This document shows, piece after piece, positions 24,320 to 30,241 of a DNA stretch of 30,241 nucleotides. The stretch is from JAVBPB01 sp031549965 (GTDB lineage: Bacteria > Bacillota > Clostridia > Lachnospirales > Lachnospiraceae): contig JAVBPB010000040.1 of NCBI GenBank assembly GCA_031549965.1, forward strand, positions 1 through 30,241. The letters are read 5' to 3'. The notes beneath the pieces are model-generated. The model was not told the DNA's origin, did not search any database, and worked only from the letters and a program-made list of their open reading frames with translations. The translations under genes and the position numbers were made by a program. Every line of letters begins with the position of its first letter. Positions within the stretch are counted from its first letter, which is position 1.

Positions 24320-25072
24320 TTATTCTAAATACCATTCATCTTTAATAATTTCATCTCCATTATCATCCAGATGTCTTTCACCTTTTTTAGGCATATATTT
24401 CTTTAATATCTTTTCCATAATCATTGATACAGCCAAGGCACCCAAACCAGGTACAATTATAAGAAGTAAAAGCAACATATTAATTGCACTTGCAAATGCC
24501 TGTACAAATTCATCTGCATTCATGTAACCTTTTGCAAAGGAAATCATATAAATAATAATTGGTCCAAACAATAAAGCTCCACAAACCAATATTTCAAATC
24601 CCATGGTTATTGTTGAAGGCAAATGTTTCATAGCCATAAATAATGAATTTTTTAATAAATCAATTACTTTCATATTAAATCTTGATATATTAGGAAAAAT
24701 ATATATGGAAGTACAAAATACTATTATAATCATTCCATTAAATAAAGAAGAGATTACTAATTTGTATACTCCTGATTGCAAGCTAACATAAAATAAATCT
24801 ACTGAAAATATAATTGAAATTACCATAATTATTAACCATATAATGGTTGATTGCTTAAAATTAGTTCTAAAAGCTTTCAAAAACTCTTTAAATACATAAC
24901 CTCGTTCTCTTCTGATTACTTTTACTGTTACATAATACAATGCCGTAGTAGATGCTCCTATGGTAATTATTGGAACACAAAAAGCAGCCCAAAGCACACT
25001 TAAGAATACTACATTGACAGCCTTATTAATAAATGACAAAATAGGACCGTCTAAATTAAAAAAACTTCCCAT
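24320..25072 (-). CDS. YesL family protein (DUF624 membrane protein)
   Basis: The 250-residue membrane protein has about five spans. The N-terminal MGSFFNLDGPILSFINKAVN and the VIRRERGYVFKEFLKAFRTNFKQST block are the DUF624/YesL signature. YesL proteins are often linked to carbohydrate-uptake or utilisation genes in Firmicutes, but their function is unknown. The start is ATG 25072 with GGAGAAAGGAT just ahead; an ATG 12 codons upstream lacks a site and overlaps it. It is the first gene of the probable glgB operon, with a strong promoter and a 5' hairpin upstream. The C-terminus is short and charged (DDNGDEIIKDEWYLE). Confidence 0.85.
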   Translation of the reverse strand: MGSFFNLDGPILSFINKAVNVVFLSVLWAAFCVPIITIGASTTALYYVTVKVIRRERGYVFKEFLKAFRTNFKQSTIIWLIIMVISIIFSVDLFYVSLQSGVYKLVISSLFNGMIIIVFCTSIYIFPNISRFNMKVIDLLKNSLFMAMKHLPSTITMGFEILVCGALLFGPIIIYMISFAKGYMNADEFVQAFASAINMLLLLLIIVPGLGALAVSMIMEKILKKYMPKKGERHLDDNGDEIIKDEWYLE

Positions 25073-25179
25073 ATCCTTTCTCCTTTTAATTGTTGTCATT
25101 AATTTCATATTTTATTTATATATTCAAAATTAAACATTAAAAATCATTCAGTTTAATTTGAATATATTTCTTTGTTTAT

Positions 25180-25222
25180 AGGAAACATAAATGATTTGTA
25201 CTATTAATCTTTTATGTTGCCT
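25180..25222 (-). other. Hairpin in the 5' leader of yesL
   Basis: Read on the minus strand, AGGCAACATAAAA (25222-25210) pairs with TTTATGTTTCCT (25191-25180), with one mismatch and a loop of about 18 bases. It lies immediately after the predicted transcription start of yesL (about 25230). No anti-terminator or U-tract is seen, so it may stabilise the mRNA or control the glgB operon. Confidence 0.5.
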
Positions 25223-25236
25223 ATATAGCTTGTCAT

Positions 25237-25265
25237 ATTATACCATATAGTTTATTTTTTAGCAA
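25237..25265 (-). promoter_or_regulatory. Strong sigma-A promoter of the yesL-glgB-mscS-glnN unit
   Basis: Read leftward, TTGCTA (25260-25265) and a perfect TATAAT (25237-25242) are 17 bases apart. The leader to the yesL ATG is about 160 bases and carries a hairpin. Confidence 0.75.
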
Positions 25266-25324
25266 TTTTTTTATTTGTTTTGTTGCATTCATTAAATTTA
25301 TTTTTTCAAAAATAGAGCAAAAAT

Positions 25325-25346
25325 AAGGAGCTGTTTAAGCCCCTAA
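25325..25346 (-). terminator. Terminator after the BIG2 protein gene
   Basis: Read leftward the RNA is AGGGGCT-TAAAC-AGCTCCT followed by TATTTTTG. The stem is G+C-rich and ends in a U-tract, placed 17 bases beyond the stop of the BIG2 gene. Confidence 0.75.
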
Positions 25347-25362
25347 TTTTATGCAATATTAA

Positions 25363-26187
25363 TTACTTAAGTACGACAATTGAATCTATTATATATTTTG
25401 CTGCACTTTCAACACTTGGTGTAGTTTTAACACTTACATCACGTTCTGAACAAACTTCAATAAAATAATTATCAATGCTTAATGCATATATTTTTCCATT
25501 GTATGTATTATCACCATATTTATATTTATATGTAGTTACACAAGCCTTACCAAGCTCAGTCTTATATTCACTTACCTTAATCTCTACTATTTCTAAAGAA
25601 AGGGATTCAAGCTTTGCACGAATTGCCTCTTCATAGGTTGTCTTTATCTCTTCGTAATTGTATGCTGCTTCGTTAGTCTCTGTTACCTCAGCTGAAACAA
25701 TTGCTACCGCTTTATTATTCTCATCCATTGGACAAAAAAGACCCTGTGCTTTCAATTGTTCTTTATCATCTACTATATCAGCACTATAATCTTTTGGTAT
25801 TACAAAATTAATTTTCTTAAGTGTTTTAGTAGTGGCAGCAAAAGCAGCTTTTGCTTCAAATGGATTTTTTACTGTAATAGTACAAGTATATTTCTTGCTA
25901 TCAATAGTAGCAGTTATTTTTGCTGTTCCTGGTGCTTTAGCAGTAACTTTTCCTTTACTTGTAACAGTTGCAACACTCTTTTTATCACTGCTCCATTTTA
26001 CAGTTTTAGCTGTACCAGTAACACTTAAAGTTGTTGTTTTTCCAATATTAAGTGTTGCCTTTGTTTTGTTAAGCTTAATTGTAGCTGCTTCAACATTAGT
26101 AGCTGTAGCTGGAATAATATTTGGAGCAAAAAGAGCCAATGCTAATGCAATTACAATTACTTTACTAAGAAACTTAAATTTTTTCAT
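25363..26187 (-). CDS. Secreted Ig-like (BIG2) domain protein
   Basis: The 274-residue protein has a signal peptide: MKKFKFLSK, hydrophobic IVIALALALFAPNI, and probable cleavage after NVEAA (about 35). The next ~75 residues are a bacterial Ig-like group 2 domain: LNKTKATLNIGKTTTLSVTG, VKWSSDKKSVATVTSKGKV and AKAPGTAKITATI are the diagnostic strands. The C-terminal half (about 115-274) is an alpha/beta region (KINFVIPKDYSAD, YEEIKTTYEEAIRAKLESLS) that I do not recognise. No anchor motif such as LPxTG is present, so it is probably released or bound non-covalently to the wall. GGAGG lies 7 bases before the start. It is monocistronic, with its own promoter and terminator. Confidence 0.85.
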   Translation of the reverse strand: MKKFKFLSKVIVIALALALFAPNIIPATATNVEAATIKLNKTKATLNIGKTTTLSVTGTAKTVKWSSDKKSVATVTSKGKVTAKAPGTAKITATIDSKKYTCTITVKNPFEAKAAFAATTKTLKKINFVIPKDYSADIVDDKEQLKAQGLFCPMDENNKAVAIVSAEVTETNEAAYNYEEIKTTYEEAIRAKLESLSLEIVEIKVSEYKTELGKACVTTYKYKYGDNTYNGKIYALSIDNYFIEVCSERDVSVKTTPSVESAAKYIIDSIVVLK

Positions 26188-26231
26188 ATAGAAACCTCCA
26201 ATATTTTATTGCAAATAATTTTGCTATGTTC

Positions 26232-26260
26232 AGTATACAATATAACTGAAAAATTTTCCA
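26232..26260 (-). promoter_or_regulatory. Promoter for the BIG2 protein gene
   Basis: Read leftward, TGGAAA (26255-26260) and TATACT (26232-26237) are 17 bases apart. The -35 matches consensus at 4 of 6 positions. Confidence 0.5.
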
Positions 26261-26290
26261 GCCCTTTTATTAAATTTATTAATTATCTTC

Positions 26291-26319
26291 TTGTTTATTA
26301 TCGTTAAATTTAATATAAT
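26291..26319 (+). promoter_or_regulatory. Sigma-A promoter for the serine hydrolase gene
   Basis: TTGTTT (26291-26296) and a perfect TATAAT (26314-26319) are separated by 17 bases. The ribosome binding site AAAGGAGG follows at about 26334-26341, ahead of ATG 26349. Confidence 0.75.
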
Positions 26320-26348
26320 CAACTTATAAAATTAAAGGAGGATATAGT

Positions 26349-28472
26349 ATGAAATATTTCAAAAAACCAAAACAATTGTTTGCACTTCTCTTACTTTTTG
26401 TATTTTTTTCTTCAAATATTAGTTATGCATTTGCACAAGAACGAAGTCCACTTATTTTAGCAAACAATAACCAATCTACAGAGGAAACTATTGATTTTAG
26501 CCAAACCAAAGAATTGCTAAATAAAAAGATCAATACCTTAAGTTACTTTTATGAAACCACAAATATTCAATATGCCTTAATTTATAATGGAGAGATAGTA
26601 ATCTCTGATTCCGTTGGTAAATACAGCATAACAAACAATACTCCAATATCCAAAGAAAACATGTATTGTATTGCTTCAATCAGCAAGGTTTTTACAGCTA
26701 CTGCTGTCATGAAATTAGTTGACGAAGGAAAAATAGATTTAGACACTCCTGTAGTAAATTACATACCAGATTTCCAAATGGCAGATGAGCGTTATGTAAA
26801 TATAACTCCAAGAATGCTGTTAAATCATTCTTCAGGAATAATGGGCAGCTCATTTGAAAATACACTTTTACTTGGAGATAATGATACAACGTACCATGAT
26901 AATTTCCTAAAGACCCTTTCAACCCAAAGACTAAAAGCAGCTCCTGGTGCATTTAGTGTATACTGTAATGATGGCTTTACATTAGCAGAAATTTTAGTTG
27001 AAAAAGTAAGTGGTCTAAGCTTCTCTTCATTTATTTCTCAAAAAATTACGAACCCACTTAAACTTAAACACACTAAAACTCCACAAGATGGCTTTATTAA
27101 AGATTTAGTAGTAAGATCATACATGCCACTTAGCAAAAAAGAACTTCCAATTGATACATTTAATGCTATCGGTGCCGGCGGAATCTACTCAAATGCTGAA
27201 GACTTATGTAACTTTGCCCAAACCTTTATGAAAGATTCAAATAACATACTTACCTATTCCTCTATAAAAGCAATGCAAAATAAGGAGTATTTAAACGGTC
27301 AATGGTTAGAAGGAATTAATGATGATACTATCTTCTCCTATGGTTTAGGTTTTGACAGTGTAGATGCATATCCATATAATCAATATGGTATTAGGGCACT
27401 TACAAAAGGTGGCGACTCTTTAATGACTCATTCAAGCCTTACCATATTACCAGATCAAAACATGGCTTTTGCAATACTAACAACCGGCTCCACAAGTACA
27501 AGCAACCAAATATTAGCTTCGGATATATTACTTACAGCGTTAAAAGAAACTGGTCATATAAATGAAATTCTTCCTGAAAAAACTTTTACAAAACCAGTTC
27601 AAAGAGCCTTACCAAGCGGTTTAAAGAAATATGAAGGAGTATACGCTTCCGCTTTAGCTCTTTACAAAGTAACTCTGGACAATAATGGTACTTTAAATCT
27701 ATACACCAGCTTTGAAGAAAATGCCATTCCTCAAAAATATCTTTATACAAAAAATGGTAAATTTTTATCGACAAATGGTTCTTCCTATATTAAATTTGTT
27801 CAAGGAAGTAATGGAATAGATTATTTATATGTCAGTGAATACATTACTGCCCCAGGATTAGGACAGACAATCCTTTCTTGCTATGCGGGTCAAAAACTTA
27901 CCCCTAACAAATTATCAAAAAATGTATCTACAATATGGGAAAAACGCAGTGAGGCTATATATTTTTGTATAAGTGAAAAATATTCTTCACAATCATACCT
28001 AAGCTTCCCTGCTACTAAATTTAGTATTTTAGAGGATATCTCAGGATACATGGGCAATGCAAAAATAATTGATGCTAATACAGCTCAGACTTTATTAGAA
28101 ATTCCAGTAATGTACGGACGAGATCTTTCTGATTATACTTTCTATAAAAGCAATTCCATAGAATACTTTAAAGCAGGTTCACATACCTACATCTCAGAGG
28201 ATGGCATTAATTTCTTATCAAGTAAAAAAACCGTAACTTACACCATTCCAAATGATGTCAAAGCAAAATGGTACAAAATTGGAAAATCCCTAGATCAAAA
28301 ATCAATATCAATCAATTCGCCCAAAAACACAACTGTAGTATTATATGACAAAAACGGAAAATGTTTATATAATGCATATTTAGAGGGCAAGAAAACTATA
28401 AAATTATCTGGGGAAGGATATATTGCCTTTGTAGGTAATTCTAGTGATAAATTTACTGTTACATTTAAGTAG
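26349..28472 (+). CDS. Secreted beta-lactamase-like serine hydrolase (class C / esterase type)
   Basis: The 707-residue protein has a signal peptide (KKPKQLFALLLLFVFFSS, cleavage around AFA-QE, residue 30). Residues about 50-400 are a beta-lactamase-family fold. Ser110-Ile-Ser-Lys113 is the SxxK catalytic motif in IASISKVFTATAV, Tyr205-Cys-Asn207 the YxN motif, and LTKGGDSLMTHSS is the likely third (KTG-like) motif. LNHSSGI and FNAIGAGGIYSNAEDL are further family marks. The last ~300 residues are a beta-rich extension without a recognised domain. Such proteins are usually D-amino-peptidases, D-Ala carboxypeptidases or esterases, not true beta-lactamases, so resistance should not be assumed. 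It is a single gene with its own promoter and terminator. Confidence 0.9.
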   Translation: MKYFKKPKQLFALLLLFVFFSSNISYAFAQERSPLILANNNQSTEETIDFSQTKELLNKKINTLSYFYETTNIQYALIYNGEIVISDSVGKYSITNNTPISKENMYCIASISKVFTATAVMKLVDEGKIDLDTPVVNYIPDFQMADERYVNITPRMLLNHSSGIMGSSFENTLLLGDNDTTYHDNFLKTLSTQRLKAAPGAFSVYCNDGFTLAEILVEKVSGLSFSSFISQKITNPLKLKHTKTPQDGFIKDLVVRSYMPLSKKELPIDTFNAIGAGGIYSNAEDLCNFAQTFMKDSNNILTYSSIKAMQNKEYLNGQWLEGINDDTIFSYGLGFDSVDAYPYNQYGIRALTKGGDSLMTHSSLTILPDQNMAFAILTTGSTSTSNQILASDILLTALKETGHINEILPEKTFTKPVQRALPSGLKKYEGVYASALALYKVTLDNNGTLNLYTSFEENAIPQKYLYTKNGKFLSTNGSSYIKFVQGSNGIDYLYVSEYITAPGLGQTILSCYAGQKLTPNKLSKNVSTIWEKRSEAIYFCISEKYSSQSYLSFPATKFSILEDISGYMGNAKIIDANTAQTLLEIPVMYGRDLSDYTFYKSNSIEYFKAGSHTYISEDGINFLSSKKTVTYTIPNDVKAKWYKIGKSLDQKSISINSPKNTTVVLYDKNGKCLYNAYLEGKKTIKLSGEGYIAFVGNSSDKFTVTFK

Positions 28473-28523
28473 ATTGATGACTTTATTTAATTCTTGGACG
28501 GACCCTTTGCTATTTGGTCTTTC

Positions 28524-28557
28524 TACTGCCAGAAATATTGACAGCTTTCTGGCAGTA
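28524..28557 (+). terminator. Terminator after the serine hydrolase gene
   Basis: TACTGCCAGAAA (28524-28535) pairs perfectly with TTTCTGGCAGTA (28546-28557) around a 10-base loop. It is followed by TTTCCGTTTTAG, a broken U-tract. Confidence 0.7.
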
Positions 28558-28592
28558 TTTCCGTTTTAGGGATTCTATTCAATGTTTGGCAT
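28544..28592. repeat. Segment related to the inner half of the 5290-5446 palindrome
   Basis: Aligned with 5360-5410, both contain GCTTTC, then TTTCCGT-n-TTA-(A)-GGG, then a short variable stretch, then the identical AATGTTTGGCAT. In each case the segment begins inside a hairpin whose stem sequence differs. The 42-base arms of the left element are not preserved here. The similarity is moderate (about 34 of 51 positions by hand) and concentrated in two blocks. Confidence 0.5.
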
Positions 28593-28664
28593 TTCTCCTT
28601 TTCAAAGCCTAACGATTCACATCTTGGGGAGTAGAAAGGCTACAAGGCCAAATGTCACATTCAC

Positions 28665-28711
28665 CAAAAAACCCCCAATCTCAAAGTCCCAAAAGACCCA
28701 AAGATTAGGGG
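28665..28711 (-). terminator. Terminator after the chemoreceptor gene
   Basis: Read leftward, CCCCTAATCT (28711-28702) pairs with AGATTGGGGG (28681-28672), with one mismatch, and is followed by a run of Us (28670-28665). It lies just past the chemoreceptor stop codon. Confidence 0.8.
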
Positions 28712-28718
28712 TAAAAAA

Positions 28719-30241
28719 TTAAATCTTGAAAATACTAATAGAAACCTGAAGCTTATTAGCATCCCTAGTCAATCCATTCGCTAGGTTCTCCAAATCTTCC
28801 ATAGTGTGAATTTGTGTTTCGGTAGTAGCCGTTACTTCTTCTGCTGATGCAGCAGTTTCCTCCGCTACAGATGAAATATTTTCTATAGCATCAAGAGTAA
28901 CTTCTTTAGCTTTATTAATTTCTCCTACTCCATCACCTATCATAATCAAATTATCAAATAATTTCTCAACATGAGAGTTAATGTTGTTAAAAGCTTTAAT
29001 AGTAGCAGATAATGCTTCCTGTTGTGAGGCAACTATAAATTCAGCTTCTTTTGCTGTATCAACTGTATCTTTAGTTTTTTGCTGTATACCGTTTACGATT
29101 GATTGAATTTGTTTTGTTGCTCCAACTGATTGTTCAGCTAAATGCCTAACTTCTTCTGCTACAACCGCAAATCCTCTGCCTGCTTCGCCAGCTCTTGCAG
29201 CTTCAATTGCAGCATTTAAGGATAATAGATTAGTTTGATCAGCTATACTGTTTATTACACTTATTATATTTCCGATAGTACTTGATTGTTCTTCTAATTC
29301 TTCTATGTTTGTTATAATGTTTCTTGTTATGTTTGATGTTTCCATTGCTTTCTTATTAAGAATGTCAATTGTTCCAAGGCCATTTGAAACAATGTCCTTT
29401 GCATTGTTAGAAATAGATTTAATTTCTTCTGTATTGTGAGAAACTGTGTTAATTCTTTCTGATAATTGTGACATCTTATTAAGAGATTGTTCTGCATCTT
29501 CTGCTTGAAGAACAACACCTTTTTGAATTTCACTAATCGCAAGATCTATTTCTTTTGTAGCAACTGATACTCTGGAAATAGATTCAGTTACTGTTTGTGC
29601 TGATAGTGATACCTGACCTGCAACTTCGGTTGATTCTTCTATTAAAACTTTCATACTGTTAATCATGTCGGTTATACTTGTGCAAAGAATACTAAATTCA
29701 TCCTTTCGATTTGTTGCAACCTTAACAGTCAAATCGCCTTTTGCTGCTATTTCTACTGCATTAACTATCTTTTTAATTGTTCTACTCATACCTGATGCTA
29801 TAAAGCTTCCAGATATAATAGCTATAATTGCACCAATTATTACCATTAATATTGCTACTGTTTTTATTGCATTAGCTTGAGAAGTAATTAAAGCTTTAGG
29901 TACTAAACCACACACCGTAATTCCAGTTTCTGAAACCTTAGAATAAATATATAAATACTCTTTTCCTTTATAGTTTACATATTCGGCTCCTGATTTCTTT
30001 TCAATATCAACAGAAGTATTAATAAAGAATTCTTGGTCAGTTAAAATAACTTGTGGCTCTGTAATATTATTTTTGTCTTTTTCTTTTTCTTCTTTCTTTT
30101 CTTTATCTAGATATAATTCTCTTCCATCACTTGTAATAATTGTAAAAATACTATCTTTCCCAAGATCAATACCTTGTAGAATTTCATTTATATTGTCCAA
30201 TTTAAAATACATAATAAGATATCCTATTGCAGAACTAGAAT
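28719..30241 (-). CDS. Methyl-accepting chemotaxis protein, N-terminus beyond the window
   Basis: The frame is open to the right edge (codons for SSSAIGYLI precede the first ATG at 30212), so the gene is partial; about 505 residues are visible. Counting from that ATG: the end of an extracellular dCache-like sensor (1-110), a transmembrane helix (about 113-137, VAILMVIIGAIIAIISGSFI), a HAMP domain (about 138-190) and the signalling domain. The latter contains the conserved hairpin tip region AAIEAARAGEAGRGFAVVAE followed by EVRHLAEQS (about 332-360). The receptor reports an unknown ligand to the CheA/CheW complex. The sensor contains a charged loop, DKEKKEEKEKDKNN (about 35-48). A terminator follows the stop. 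Confidence 0.93.
   Translation of the reverse strand, partial: SSSAIGYLIMYFKLDNINEILQGIDLGKDSIFTIITSDGRELYLDKEKKEEKEKDKNNITEPQVILTDQEFFINTSVDIEKKSGAEYVNYKGKEYLYIYSKVSETGITVCGLVPKALITSQANAIKTVAILMVIIGAIIAIISGSFIASGMSRTIKKIVNAVEIAAKGDLTVKVATNRKDEFSILCTSITDMINSMKVLIEESTEVAGQVSLSAQTVTESISRVSVATKEIDLAISEIQKGVVLQAEDAEQSLNKMSQLSERINTVSHNTEEIKSISNNAKDIVSNGLGTIDILNKKAMETSNITRNIITNIEELEEQSSTIGNIISVINSIADQTNLLSLNAAIEAARAGEAGRGFAVVAEEVRHLAEQSVGATKQIQSIVNGIQQKTKDTVDTAKEAEFIVASQQEALSATIKAFNNINSHVEKLFDNLIMIGDGVGEINKAKEVTLDAIENISSVAEETAASAEEVTATTETQIHTMEDLENLANGLTRDANKLQVSISIFKI

Noticed and set aside
25756..26191. Frames of 90 and 119 residues opposite the BIG2 protein gene
   Set aside because: They are hydrophobic shadows of an Ala/Lys/Thr-rich secreted protein; the leftward gene has signal peptide, ribosome site, promoter and terminator.
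26349..28472. Antibiotic-resistance beta-lactamase
   Set aside because: The SxxK and YxN motifs are shared with many peptidases and esterases; the size and C-terminal half point away from a true beta-lactamase.
1..30241. CRISPR array, tRNA or rRNA genes
   Set aside because: No regularly spaced repeat series and no cloverleaf or rRNA-like conserved string was seen on either strand by eye.

Overview
The window is AT-rich DNA (roughly 30% G+C by eye). It looks like a low-GC anaerobic Clostridia chromosome, most likely of the Lachnospirales/Lachnospiraceae type. The reasons are the rex - coiled-coil gene - acpS - nnr - alr - mazF gene order, a type III glutamine synthetase, split ThrE-type exporters, YesL, strong AGGAGG-type ribosome binding sites and canonical sigma-A promoters. 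The taxon is an inference; there is no rRNA gene here to confirm it.

Positions 1-5130 are the accessory part. The segment holds a possible insertion-sequence end, a short DUF3795 protein, an NAD-dependent epimerase paired with an unassigned 164-aa protein, a broken PD-(D/E)XK (AAA-ATPase-associated) fragment with a 14-bp tandem repeat, a tight three-gene operon of unrecognised proteins (4087 down to 2400), and a frameshifted remnant of a sugar phosphate isomerase abutting the end of rlmH. A 157-bp long palindrome (5290-5446) separates this from the conserved part. A weakly similar copy of its inner half lies at 28544-28592.

Positions 5495-11613 are one long leftward series: rex, a coiled-coil protein, acpS, nnr (NAD(P)HX repair, frameshifted and truncated), alr, mazF with no adjacent antitoxin, the two halves of a threonine/serine exporter, and a histidine phosphatase. 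Several of these genes overlap or nearly touch, and the series ends in the strong hairpin inside the palindrome. Together they cover redox sensing, acyl-carrier activation, cofactor repair and D-alanine supply.

Positions 11752-14323 carry a rightward pair, a CYTH-domain phosphohydrolase/cyclase-like protein and an ABC-F ATPase, with a clear promoter and terminator. A leftward M32 carboxypeptidase-VanZ pair (16366-14370) is divergent from argH (16516-17889). A Uma2-family protein follows and converges on the next operon at a bidirectional terminator.

Positions 18658-25265 form a leftward unit yesL - glgB - mscS - glnN with one strong promoter. It links glycogen branching, osmotic protection and nitrogen assimilation. 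GlgB carries an unusual Lys/Glu-rich C-terminal tail of about 125 residues. The right end has a secreted Ig-like (BIG2) protein, a large secreted beta-lactamase-like serine hydrolase, and a chemoreceptor that runs off the window.

The best candidate for something undescribed is the three-gene operon at 2400-4087. The next most interesting items are the palindromic element, the orphan mazF, the broken nnr and the GlgB tail.
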